A stretch of 64,000 bases of DNA from Henriciella sp. (GCF_029936995.1 NZ_JAPYRE010000002.1:496001-560000); one strand, 5' to 3'; shown: positions 25,885 through 35,481, numbered from the stretch's first letter. Notes: generated by a model from the letters alone, not told the origin. Made by a program: numbers and translations.

Positions 25885-26646
25885 CTAGGCCCCGAAGTTC
25901 GGCTGTCCGTTGGAAGCCGACAGCCCGCCATCCACCGGCAGGACGACACCGTTCACGAAGGCGGCATCCGGTCCGGCGAGGAAAGCGATGACATTGGCGA
26001 CTTCTTCCGGCTCGGCTGGGCGACCCATGGGGATGCGTTCGCGGAATTTCGCGAGCAGGCTTTCATTCTCGACCACGCCCGTGGACATGTCCGTCACTGT
26101 CAGGCTTGGCGCGACGGCATTCGTGCGCACCCTGGCCTGGCCGAGATCGAGTGCCATCGCCCGCGTCATGTTGGAGACCGCGCCCTTGGCGGTATTGTAG
26201 CCGAACATCAGCCAGTCCCCGCCAATCCCGGAGACCGAGGAGACATTGACGACAGACCCCTGGCTCGCCTCAAGGTGCGGCAGGGCTTCTGTCACCATAT
26301 TGTAGACGCCCGTCACATTGACCGACATGACCGTCTCGAAATCCTCTCGTGAGAGATGTCCGGCCCGGCCCATCTTTGCCACGCCTGCATTGTTGACCAG
26401 GCAGTCGAGCCCCCGGAACCTTGAGGCGGTCTCATCCACGATCCGTTTGGCATCTGCTGGTTTCGAGACGTCGCCTTCGACCACCAGCGTATGCGCGTCC
26501 GGCAGGTCTGCGGCCACCTTGTCCAGTTTCGAGCGGGTGCGTCCGTTGAGTACGATATTCCAGCCATCGGCGGAAAACCGCCTTGCTGTTGCCGCACCAA
26601 TGCCTGAGCCTGCGCCTGTGACGATAACGGTTTTCTGGTCTGTCAT
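25885..26646 (-). CDS. Short-chain dehydrogenase/reductase (253 aa)
   Basis: NAD(P)-binding motif TGAGSGIGAATARRF (residues 11-25), NNAGVAKMG, catalytic serine in NVSSVSGIGG, and active-site YNTAKGAVSN (Y-x-x-x-K). ASN-rich C-terminus ends FGA. The substrate cannot be assigned; many such enzymes act on 3-hydroxyacyl or sugar alcohol substrates. It diverges from the DUF1801 gene over 65 bases. Confidence 0.9.
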   Translation of the reverse strand: MTDQKTVIVTGAGSGIGAATARRFSADGWNIVLNGRTRSKLDKVAADLPDAHTLVVEGDVSKPADAKRIVDETASRFRGLDCLVNNAGVAKMGRAGHLSREDFETVMSVNVTGVYNMVTEALPHLEASQGSVVNVSSVSGIGGDWLMFGYNTAKGAVSNMTRAMALDLGQARVRTNAVAPSLTVTDMSTGVVENESLLAKFRERIPMGRPAEPEEVANVIAFLAGPDAAFVNGVVLPVDGGLSASNGQPNFGA

Positions 26647-26711
26647 ATCCTAGTGTCTCCGATTGTCTGCTAAGCTGTCTCTCAACACAGAGGTATGACG
26701 GGGGCACGCCC

Positions 26712-27146
26712 ATGCCAGAGAAGAACCGGAATTTGACCTATGCGGAGGACGGGCCTGGGCTGGCCGATGATGTCAGGACTGTCTTTATGGCCGTGCCCGA
26801 GCCTGTGCGGCATGTCTGGCTGGGGCTGCGCGCGCTCATATTCGAGACCGCTGCAAGCATACCGGCTTGTGGCCCGCTCACCGAGACCCTGAAATGGGGT
26901 GAGCCTTCCTATGTCACTCGCAGCGGCACACCGGTCCGCCTCGGCTGGAAAGCGGCCATGCCGGAGACGGTCAAGCTGCTCGTCCATTGCCAGACCGATC
27001 TCGTGGACCGCTGGCGTGAGCAGTATGGCGGGACGCTAGGCTTCGAGGGCAACCGCGCGATCCTTCTCGATCTTCAGGCCACCCTGCCGCGCGAGAAACT
27101 CGCCCACTGCATCGCCATGGCGCTGACCTACAAGTTGAAGCAATAG
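26712..27146 (+). CDS. DUF1801 domain protein (144 aa)
   Basis: LRALIFETAASIP, TETLKWGEPSYVTRSGTPVRLG and YKLKQ at the end match the DUF1801/YdhG fold. The function is unknown. The gene meets a YdeI-like gene convergently with a 1-base gap; YdeI-type proteins also often carry a DUF1801 segment, so the neighbours share a fold. Confidence 0.8.
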   Translation: MPEKNRNLTYAEDGPGLADDVRTVFMAVPEPVRHVWLGLRALIFETAASIPACGPLTETLKWGEPSYVTRSGTPVRLGWKAAMPETVKLLVHCQTDLVDRWREQYGGTLGFEGNRAILLDLQATLPREKLAHCIAMALTYKLKQ

Positions 27147-27147
27147 C

Positions 27148-27723
27148 CTAGCGGTCGTGAAGGCCCTTGCCTGCGAGTATTTTCGCACGGTTCTTCTCGA
27201 TACGGCCAATACGCGTGCTGGATTGTTTGGCATTGGCGATGTGGAGTGCGTAGCCCCGCTGTCGTCCGGGCGTCAGCGCATGAAAGGCCGATGCCAGGTC
27301 CGGGTCGCTGTCCATCGCGTCGACGAGTTCATCCGGCAGGCCGATCTCTTTCGAAGGCTCGACCTTGAGGCCTTTCTTCTGCACTTCGATGGCTTCGCGG
27401 ACACATCCCCGGAGGCTGTCCGCCATACGCGTTACGTCTTCAACACTGGTAAAGACCGCGCGGTATCCCGCCCGTGAATTCGGCCCCTGCGGCGCGAGAA
27501 TGCCATCCGGGTCCTTCAGCAGTCCGCCCTTGACGAAGAGCAGGGCGAGAAAGCCTTTCATGCGTTGCATGATGGCGATGTTGGCCCCGTCTTGAGTGTA
27601 GCAGGGCTTGCCCCATTTTTTCACTTCGGTGAGTTCGCAATCGAGCAAAATGTCCCGCAGGGCCAGCGCTTCGTCATGCCAGCGCTCAGCGTCATTGAAT
27701 GTCCTGTCCAGCTCGCCGGTCAT
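27148..27723 (-). CDS. YdeI/OmpD-associated family protein (191 aa)
   Basis: An N-terminal DUF1801-like part (KKWGKPCYTQDGANIAIMQR, MKGFLALLFVKGGLLKDPDG) is joined to the C-terminal YdeI region (FHALTPGRQRGYALHIANAK, RIGRIEKNRAKILAGKGLHD). YdeI homologues have been linked to resistance to cationic peptides and bacteriocins, but the mechanism is unclear. It is followed 22 bases upstream on the same strand by the acyl-hydrolase lipoprotein gene. Confidence 0.85.
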   Translation of the reverse strand: MTGELDRTFNDAERWHDEALALRDILLDCELTEVKKWGKPCYTQDGANIAIMQRMKGFLALLFVKGGLLKDPDGILAPQGPNSRAGYRAVFTSVEDVTRMADSLRGCVREAIEVQKKGLKVEPSKEIGLPDELVDAMDSDPDLASAFHALTPGRQRGYALHIANAKQSSTRIGRIEKNRAKILAGKGLHDR

Positions 27724-27744
27724 GAGTGTGCCTCCGCCAGCCTG

Positions 27745-28722
27745 TCATAGCGTGTCTGTCAGGAAGGAAACAACCTGCGGCCAGCTCTCCCGGTTTGCGG
27801 CATAGTTTGTCCGGCGTGTTCCGCCCCAGTCGAGTGCCTCGCCGGCTGTGGCGGGGTCGAGCTTGCCAGCTGGCATTCCACCGGCCCCGTGCCCCGCATC
27901 CGGATAGGAGAGGATCGTTACATCCGGTCCGTTCCTCTCTTTTGCCCGTGCCGCAATAGTTTCAGACATCGGGCAACTCGGCCACAAGGCATCCGCGCTG
28001 CCACAGATGAGAAGGACCGGCGCTTGCGTCTTCTCGATCGCGATCACTGCTTCGGGGTGCTCCTCCACGGCTTTCAGGCCGTTGGCATAGAGGGAATAAA
28101 GACCGGTCTCGTAATCGAAGGCTCCATAGGGCAGGGCCGGATAGGGGGCACCGCCAAGGGACCATGAGGCGTCCGCCGGGCGTCCGTCGAAGGCCCAGTT
28201 GATGCCCTGCCAGGAGACGCTGGACGGCACCATGGCCACGATGGCGGCGATCTCTGTATGGCGCGTGGCCGTGATAAGGGCTGCTTCGGCTCCCTTCGAT
28301 GTGCCGTAGATCCCGATGCGGTCGGCATCGACCTCGCCGCGCGCCTTCAGCCAGTCCAGCCCCCGGTCGAATGTTTCAAGCGGAACCATTTCGAGGTTCT
28401 GTGGCTGGCCTTCGGCCCGGTAGAAGGAAAGCTGTAATACGCTGATGCCTTGGTCGCGCAGCGCCTGAGCTTCGCGGGACACGGCCGGATTGAGCCCTCC
28501 TTCGGAGCCACCTAGCATCAGCAGGCCAGGTCCGGCTTTATCACGGGCGGCTGGATAGTAGTTTGCGATCAGACCGGCCTCGCGCAGTTCGATTATTTCT
28601 GCGGCTGCTTCGTGGGTGGCCTTTGCTTCCGCTTTGACCGGTGATGTGGCCTGACAGGCTGCAAGTCCGCCAATCACGAAAAGGCAGAGAGCAAGCGTCG
28701 CTGTGTGTATCGAAAAATGCAT
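27745..28722 (-). CDS. Alpha/beta hydrolase lipoprotein, acyl-CoA thioester hydrolase/BAAT C-terminal type
   Basis: A signal peptide ends in VIGGLAACQATS, a good lipobox. GLLMLGGSEGGLNP, GIYGTSKGAEAALITA (nucleophile serine in G-T-S-K-G), LLICGSADALWPSCP and SYPDAGHGAGG give the hydrolase core of the BAAT C-terminal domain, found in bile acid-CoA N-acyltransferases and acyl-CoA thioesterases. Being a lipoprotein, it more likely acts on an envelope or exogenous ester. The start is the ATG at 28722, since homology and signal begin there. Confidence 0.82.
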   Translation of the reverse strand: MHFSIHTATLALCLFVIGGLAACQATSPVKAEAKATHEAAAEIIELREAGLIANYYPAARDKAGPGLLMLGGSEGGLNPAVSREAQALRDQGISVLQLSFYRAEGQPQNLEMVPLETFDRGLDWLKARGEVDADRIGIYGTSKGAEAALITATRHTEIAAIVAMVPSSVSWQGINWAFDGRPADASWSLGGAPYPALPYGAFDYETGLYSLYANGLKAVEEHPEAVIAIEKTQAPVLLICGSADALWPSCPMSETIAARAKERNGPDVTILSYPDAGHGAGGMPAGKLDPATAGEALDWGGTRRTNYAANRESWPQVVSFLTDTL

Positions 28723-28823
28723 GAAGTATCTCTGGGGCAAAAAATCCGGGCTATGGCGAATTCGCATGCGTGCGCCGTCTCGTCCACTTGCCGCGGCACT
28801 GTTTTGTGGATAGCGCAGGGCGC

Positions 28824-29567
28824 ATGAATGAGATCGGCACTTTTGAAATCGCGCACCGTTTTCGCGGGCCCCCGCAATCAGGCAATGGCGGCTATACCGC
28901 AGGGATGATCGCCCGGCAGATGGACGGCCCGGCGCGGGTCAAACTGCGCAAGCCGCCGCCCCTCGATGCGCCCCTGCGCCTCATGCGCGATGGCGATACA
29001 GTCAACGCCTATGCCGGAGAAACATTCGTCGCCAGTGCCGAACCTGCCAGCGTCAGCATCGAGCTGCCGCAAGTGCCCGACGCCGCTGGTCTTGAGGCCG
29101 CGCGGGAAACCTTCCTTGAAGAGGCGGCCAGCCACAGCATTCCCGGCTGCTTCGTCTGCGGGCCGAAACGCACCCCGGAAGATGCGCTCTGCCTGTTCAC
29201 CGGCCCGGTGCCTGGCAGCCCGGTCAATGCCGATGTCTGGGTCCCGGCTGAAGACTATGCCGGCGACGACGGTCTCGTCCGCCCGGAATTCGTCTGGGCT
29301 GCACTCGATTGCCCGACCGCCTTCGCCCTGCGCCACGGTGACACCAAGCTCTGCCTGCTCGGCTCTCTCGCCGTCGAGGTTCACCGCCGCCCGACCCCCG
29401 GCGAACGTCTTATCGCGATGGCCTGGAAACAGGGCGTGGACGGGCGGAAGAACTATGCCGACGGGGCGCTCGTCGATGCGGCAGGCGAGGTGGTGGCTGC
29501 CTCCAATGCCGTCTGGGTCGAACTGACAGACCCCGACATGATCGCCGCTATCCGCGCGGGAGCGTGA
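28824..29567 (+). CDS. Hotdog/thioesterase-like protein of unknown role (247 aa)
   Basis: RFRGPPQSGNGGYTAGMIAR followed by LRKPPPLDAPLRL resembles the first strand-helix unit of acyl-CoA thioesterases, and HSIPGCFVCGPKRTPEDALC with FVWAALDCPTAFAL and LAVEVHRRPTPGERLIAMAW looks like a second hotdog unit. The assignment is by pattern only. The ATG at 28824 has GCAGGG upstream; upstream residues of the longer frame look random. The gene ends 50 bases before the TPP riboswitch. Confidence 0.55.
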   Translation: MNEIGTFEIAHRFRGPPQSGNGGYTAGMIARQMDGPARVKLRKPPPLDAPLRLMRDGDTVNAYAGETFVASAEPASVSIELPQVPDAAGLEAARETFLEEAASHSIPGCFVCGPKRTPEDALCLFTGPVPGSPVNADVWVPAEDYAGDDGLVRPEFVWAALDCPTAFALRHGDTKLCLLGSLAVEVHRRPTPGERLIAMAWKQGVDGRKNYADGALVDAAGEVVAASNAVWVELTDPDMIAAIRAGA

Positions 29568-29617
29568 GCCAAAACCCCCTATGCAGCTTCCGGCACTTCC
29601 GCTAGGGTAATCCTTAT

Positions 29618-31699
<2,082 letters not shown>

Positions 31700-31813
31700 T
31701 TCCGATACCTAAATCGTAGTGCGTGCGGTAGTTATAACTATATCTTACAGATGACCCATCCTTCGTTGTCAGCACCTAATGTTTTATGGCATCGCATTTC
31801 ACCGCAAGAGACC

Positions 31814-32920
31814 ATGAAGCCCAATGAACGATGTTGGTGTGGATCGGGAGCCAAATGGAAAAAGTGTCATAAGTACCGCGAGCAGCAGCAACCGATAAAC
31901 ATTTTCGAGCATGCCGTGGCTATGCGTGAAAAGTTTGCCGAGGGGTTTTGCCTTGCGACAGTCACTCACGGTTCCTACTGTGGCGCTAACGCGATTTCGT
32001 CTCATACGATTCAGCGAAGAGGTGGGCTAGCAGCGATTTCTGAGCAGAACCACGTTCTGACAACAAAGTTTGACCTTGAAGATTTGGTCAAGAACCATGG
32101 CACGCCTGTATTGAAGAGAGTGAGCACTAAGAAGGCTTCGACGTTTCCTGGCTTTTGCGCCATTCACGATGCGGAGCTTTTTGAACCTATCGAAAGGCCT
32201 GGTGCAACAATTTCAAAAGAGACTGCTTCACTGTTGGCATACCGCGCGATCTGTATGGAGTATTTTCGAAAGAGCGCTGCGGTCGAATTAGATAAGCTGC
32301 AGCGAAAAATGGACTACGGCACCCCCTTCCCGATCCAAGCAGAAATTCAAATGAGATGTGCGGCTTCGGCTTATGGAACTCAACTTGGGATGCGGGACGC
32401 TGCTAACTGGAAGGCCTTCTATGAAACGATGATGGCTGAAAAACGATACGAAGACTTCCGTTACTATGAGGTGCGATTCTCCACTGATGTACCAATGGTG
32501 ATGTGTGGAGCTTGGCAGGTGGAAACCGATTTCGAAGGTAATTGGCTTCAAAAGTTAGGCACCACCTCTTCAGACCTCGAACATATCACAGTCAATTTAA
32601 CCAAGATTGGTGACAGTACGTCGGCCGTGTTTGGCTGGGCGGGAACTAAAAACGGTCCCGCGAGAGAATTTGTTGAGAGCTTCAAGCGCGTCCCGGACGA
32701 TCGAAAATCTAGCTTGATCGCGTCTATGGCTTTTGAGCATTCGGAGAATGTATTTATGCGTCCTAGCTGGTGGGACAACCTGACTGCGGATCAAAAGTCC
32801 GCGCTGCTCAATCGAATTCCCAATGGCACCGCAAGCCGGATGCGATCAGCGAATGCTCTTTTGGACGACGGCGCGCACACTATGCCTAGTCATGTCGAAA
32901 GCACGCTCGAAGCAATATGA
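31814..32920 (+). CDS. SEC-C zinc-motif protein, AT-rich, probably acquired (368 aa)
   Basis: The N-terminus MKPNERCWCGSGAKWKKCHK is a SEC-C motif (C-x-C-x8-C-H), the small zinc-binding element also found at the end of SecA and in many proteins of unknown role. The remaining 340 residues match nothing I recognise; they contain no membrane segment. Base composition differs from the neighbours: one sampled line (32041-32100) is 26 of 60 G+C. The frame also runs from an ATG at 31751, but homology begins at 31814. An AT-rich promoter-like stretch (TTATAACTATATC) precedes it. It sits between thiC and slyX and looks like an insertion. Confidence 0.75.
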   Translation: MKPNERCWCGSGAKWKKCHKYREQQQPINIFEHAVAMREKFAEGFCLATVTHGSYCGANAISSHTIQRRGGLAAISEQNHVLTTKFDLEDLVKNHGTPVLKRVSTKKASTFPGFCAIHDAELFEPIERPGATISKETASLLAYRAICMEYFRKSAAVELDKLQRKMDYGTPFPIQAEIQMRCAASAYGTQLGMRDAANWKAFYETMMAEKRYEDFRYYEVRFSTDVPMVMCGAWQVETDFEGNWLQKLGTTSSDLEHITVNLTKIGDSTSAVFGWAGTKNGPAREFVESFKRVPDDRKSSLIASMAFEHSENVFMRPSWWDNLTADQKSALLNRIPNGTASRMRSANALLDDGAHTMPSHVESTLEAI

Positions 32921-32931
32921 CGGAACTGCTC

Positions 32932-33153
32932 ATGTCAGACACACCCTCCACCGCCTCCCGCCTCGACGAGCTTGAAAGGCGTGTGGTCCATCAGGACCAG
33001 ACGATTGAGGACCTCAACGCGGCGATCACGGCGCAGTGGAAACTGATCGAGCGGCTGGAGCGGCAGGTGACCCGCCTCGCCGAGCGCGTCGCCGACGCCG
33101 AACAGTCCGCCGGCCAGGCCGCCCCCGTCGACCGGCCACCCCCTCACTATTAG
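32932..33153 (+). CDS. slyX: SlyX-family protein (73 aa)
   Basis: This is a short coiled-coil protein: SRLDELERRVVHQDQTIEDL, LNAAITAQWKLIERLERQV and a proline-rich end PPPHY are the SlyX signature. The function is unknown. Two starts are possible, 32917 (overlapping the SEC-C stop as ATGA) and 32932; the second gives the usual MSDTP opening and has GGA spaced eight bases upstream. Confidence 0.85.
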   Translation: MSDTPSTASRLDELERRVVHQDQTIEDLNAAITAQWKLIERLERQVTRLAERVADAEQSAGQAAPVDRPPPHY

Positions 33154-33245
33154 GGCGCACGATCAGGCCCGCACGCCCGACGCGCCTTGCCGCCGCCGCG
33201 AACGCTTATAAACTGCCCGCTCCAGAATGAGGGGGAGCACACATC

Positions 33246-33611
33246 ATGGTTCGGAAAACTCTTTTGACAGCGGCACTTATAGGCTTGGGCGCAGCGGCGC
33301 TCGCGCCAGCGGCTGAAGCCGGAACGGACGCTTATATGGGCGAGATCGTCACGGTCGGGTTCCAATTCTGCCCACGCGGAACGATGGAGGCCGATGGCCG
33401 GCTCCTGCCCATCGATAAGAACGCCGCGCTTTTCTCGCTGCTCGGCTCGACCTATGGCGGCGACGGGCGCACGACTTTCGCCCTGCCGGACCTGCGCGAG
33501 GAGGCGAACCGCAACGACCCCGGCGATACGATGGCGGGCGAGACCATACCATCCTATTACGGCGTCAGGCACTGCGTCGTGACGCAGGGGATTTACCCCT
33601 CGCGTAACTAA
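33246..33611 (+). CDS. Secreted phage-tail-collar domain protein (121 aa)
   Basis: After a signal peptide (MVRKTLLTAALIGLGAAALA, cleavage near AEAG) comes YMGEIVTVGFQFCPRGTMEA, then LFSLLGSTYGGDGRTTFALP and DLRE, the tail-collar (microcystin-dependent protein) pattern found at the tips of phage fibres. Here it is a stand-alone exported protein with two further cysteines, not part of a phage region. The role is unknown. Confidence 0.75.
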   Translation: MVRKTLLTAALIGLGAAALAPAAEAGTDAYMGEIVTVGFQFCPRGTMEADGRLLPIDKNAALFSLLGSTYGGDGRTTFALPDLREEANRNDPGDTMAGETIPSYYGVRHCVVTQGIYPSRN

Positions 33612-33727
33612 TCAGGCGGGGCGCGGCTTTCCCCCTCTCCCGGCATCAGGAGAAGGGGGCGCGCACCTTGGGATTAATCAAATCCATCCCACTCCAATCC
33701 TGAGCCATACTCCACGGCCTGCCGCAC

Positions 33728-33828
33728 GTCATCCCGGCCGACCGGAGGAAGAGCCGGGACCCAGTCGCGGCATGGTACAATCTCTGGGCCAGGTCCCGGT
33801 CTTGCGCTTGCGCGCAAACCGGGATGAC
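33728..33828. repeat. Intergenic hairpin element with GTCATCCCGG ends
   Basis: GTCATCCCGG (33728-33737) and CCGGGATGAC (33819-33828) are perfect inverted ends. Inside, GCCGGGACCCAG is partly complementary to CTGGGCCAGGTCCCGG. Elements beginning GTCATCCCGG are common intergenic repeats in Alphaproteobacteria. The direct repeat on both sides suggests insertion or local duplication. Confidence 0.65.
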
Positions 33829-34097
33829 GCCCTCGCATATCCTCGGACCAGAAAAATCCATCCCACCCCTTTACCTGCCACCCATACTCCCAGCCATCCC
33901 ATCGTCAGACAGGGCGGTCCGGACCGGCCGGGTGGCGTGTGGGGTGTGAGAGTGACCGATGCTGCGGGCAGGGATGTAACGGCCCTGCTACAAGCGGTCC
34001 GGCGCCATGTGGTTCGCTAGGGACGCCGGGGCAGCCCCCGGTGATTACTGTTTTCGGGCGGGCCGGAGAGGGACACCTTGCCGGCCAACACCTCTCA

Positions 34098-34152
34098 CGG
34101 CCTTCTCCACCTTCAATCGATCCAGTGGATCGATTGAAGGTGGAGAAGGCCG
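34098..34152. repeat. 55-base perfect palindrome
   Basis: Two 27-base arms (34098-34124 and 34126-34152) are exact reverse complements around a single G at 34125. The central part reads AATCGATCCAGTGGATCGAT. No T-run follows on either side. Confidence 0.9.
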
Positions 34153-34199
34153 CGGCAGCGGCTTATGCGCGCCTTCGCTGACGCTCAGGCCTGCTCAGG

Positions 34200-34224
34200 G
34201 AAAACGCTCCACTGGAGCGTTTTC
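34200..34224. repeat. 25-base perfect palindrome
   Basis: GAAAACGCTCCA and TGGAGCGTTTTC pair perfectly around one C at 34212. It lies 48 bases after the larger palindrome and has the same one-base-centre layout. Confidence 0.85.
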
Positions 34225-34281
34225 TGTTTCCTTCGCAGCGTTCAAACCGGACGCGCCCGGCCCTGTCATCTTCAGGGCAGA

Positions 34282-34321
34282 TACGAAAACGCCAGCGGAA
34301 ATCCGCGTGGCGGTTTTCGTA
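34282..34321. repeat. 40-base imperfect inverted repeat
   Basis: TACGAAAAC/GTTTTCGTA, then GCCA/TGGC and GCGGA/TCCGC, pair around an AA loop with two single-base bulges. CCCTGT at 34261 and ACAGGG at 34321 could extend the stem across a gap. Confidence 0.75.
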
Positions 34322-34327
34322 CAGGGG

Positions 34328-34378
34328 CAGCCCTGAGCCCGATCCATCGCGAAGTGAAGCGCAGCGGGGATCAAACCA
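34328..34378 (+). repeat. Intergenic copy of the helicase hairpin repeat
   Basis: GCAGCCCTGAGCCC is shared exactly with the first helicase copy, followed by ATCCATCGCGAAG and then AGCGGGGATCAAAC. The middle differs (TGAAGCGC in place of GCACTCGCCGG). GATCC and GGATC at its ends are complementary, with CGC/GCG inside, so the fold is kept while the loop varies. Confidence 0.8.
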
Positions 34379-34448
34379 AAATCCCGTGATGGTTTTCGCG
34401 GTGGCGCAAACCGGGTAGGACATGGACACGCTATCCAGAGGAGCCACC

Positions 34449-34895
34449 ATGCCCGCCGCCCCGTTTCATCTCGCCTTTCCCGTCCATGACCTTTCGGCCG
34501 CGCGGAAGTTCTATGGCGGACTGCTGGGCTGCCCGGAAGGGCGCTCGAGCGAGCACTGGGTGGATTTCGATTTCTATGGCCACCAGATCGTCGCGCATCT
34601 CGCGCCGGAACAGTGTCCGGATCAGGAGGCATCCCGGCGTGAAGCGGAAAGGGGATCAACCAGCCAGGTCGACGGAAAAAGCGTGCCGGTGCGCCATTTC
34701 GGTCTCGTCCTCGACATGGGTGCGTGGCAGGTGCTCGCCGAACGTCTCACCGGCCAGGTGGATTTTGTGATCGAGCCCTATATCCGTTTCCAGGGCGAGC
34801 CGGGCGAGCAGGCCACCATGTTCTTCACCGATCCGTCGGGAAATGCCATTGAGATCAAGGCGTTCGCCGACATGGATCAGCTCTTCGCGAAGTAG
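34449..34895 (+). CDS. VOC-family (glyoxalase-like) protein with a probable repeat-derived insert (148 aa)
   Basis: FHLAFPVHDLSAARKFYGGL opens a single vicinal-oxygen-chelate domain; VDFDFYGHQIVAHL, VPVRHFGLVLDMGAWQVLAE and ATMFFTDPSGNAIEIKAF complete it, with the usual metal-side histidines and glutamate. The middle segment QEASRREAERGSTSQ is longer than in typical relatives, which pass almost directly to VDG-x-x-VPVRHFG. Its DNA (34625-34662) aligns with the helicase/intergenic repeat. GAGGAG precedes the ATG at 34449. Substrate unknown. Confidence 0.85.
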   Translation: MPAAPFHLAFPVHDLSAARKFYGGLLGCPEGRSSEHWVDFDFYGHQIVAHLAPEQCPDQEASRREAERGSTSQVDGKSVPVRHFGLVLDMGAWQVLAERLTGQVDFVIEPYIRFQGEPGEQATMFFTDPSGNAIEIKAFADMDQLFAK

Positions 34896-34930
34896 GCGCA
34901 AGCTGAACGCAAGATAACGAGACGTTGTGC

Positions 34931-34956
34931 GGAACCGGCTGTCATGGCGGGCCGTT
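34931..34956 (+). promoter_or_regulatory. EcfG-type stress promoter upstream of the RcnB-like gene
   Basis: GGAAC, 17 bases, CGTT: an exact match with the same spacing as the site at 23376. The start codon of the RcnB-like gene is 41 bases downstream. Confidence 0.6.
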
Positions 34957-34996
34957 TTTCCTCCTGTACGAACGGGACATGTGAAAGGACGACGCC

Positions 34997-35407
34997 ATGA
35001 AACATCTCGTCAGGAATACCGCATTCGGTGCCATCGCTGCGGCCTTTGCTGCAACAGCCGGTGCCCCGGCTTTTGCTGATCCGCCGCACTGTCCGCCCGG
35101 CCATGCCAAGAAGGGCTGGTGTGGGAATGGCTGGAAGGCCGATGGTTATGACAGGTGGCGCGACCGTGACCGGGACCGCCGCGATGAACGCCGCGCCTAT
35201 GAAGAAGGCTATGAGGACGGCCAGCGCGATGCGATCCGTTATAATGGACGCTATTATGAGGATTATCGCGTCATCCGCGACTATGACCGTTATGGCCTCC
35301 AGCCGCCGCCGCGCGGGCAGTATTATGCCGAGGTCGATGGTCAGGTGATGATGGTCGAACTCGCCACGCAACTGGTCACCCAGCTGCTTGCGGAAGGCCG
35401 CTACTAG
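34997..35407 (+). CDS. RcnB-like periplasmic protein (136 aa)
   Basis: A signal peptide (MKHLVRNTAFGAIAAAFAAT, cleavage near AFAD) is followed by an Arg/Asp-rich stretch (DRWRDRDRDRRDERRAYEEG) and the C-terminal RcnB motif DRYGLQPPPRGQYYAEVDGQ. In E. coli RcnB affects nickel/cobalt efflux; in other bacteria the same domain appears in general stress proteins. The EcfG-type promoter upstream favours a stress role. Confidence 0.8.
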   Translation: MKHLVRNTAFGAIAAAFAATAGAPAFADPPHCPPGHAKKGWCGNGWKADGYDRWRDRDRDRRDERRAYEEGYEDGQRDAIRYNGRYYEDYRVIRDYDRYGLQPPPRGQYYAEVDGQVMMVELATQLVTQLLAEGRY

Positions 35408-35435
35408 ACCTGTCTCTGCCCTGCTGGACCGAAAG

Positions 35436-35466
35436 GCGCCCGGACCCTACATCCGGGCGCTTTTTT
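35436..35466 (+). terminator. Rho-independent terminator after the RcnB-like gene
   Basis: GCGCCCGGA and TCCGGGCGC form a 9-bp stem with a 7-base loop, followed by six Ts. Confidence 0.92.
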
Positions 35467-35481
35467 GTGGGATGGGGGCGA

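Larger units (their letters stand above)
33612..34448. other. 837-base non-coding repeat island
   Basis: No credible gene lies between the collar protein and the VOC gene. The stretch holds a 101-base hairpin element, a 55-base perfect palindrome, two shorter inverted repeats and one copy of the repeat found in the helicase gene. A direct repeat (AAATCCATCCCAC near 33681 and 33855, each followed by CATACTCC) flanks the hairpin element. Short open frames here lack ribosome sites and homology. Confidence 0.75.

Noticed and set aside
33246-33611. Prophage remnant
   Set aside because: Only one tail-like gene is present, with a signal peptide; there is no integrase, capsid, terminase or attachment duplication around it or the tRNA at 49748.
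33772-34181. Short open frames in the repeat island
   Set aside because: They are built from repeat and palindrome DNA, lack ribosome sites and show no domain.
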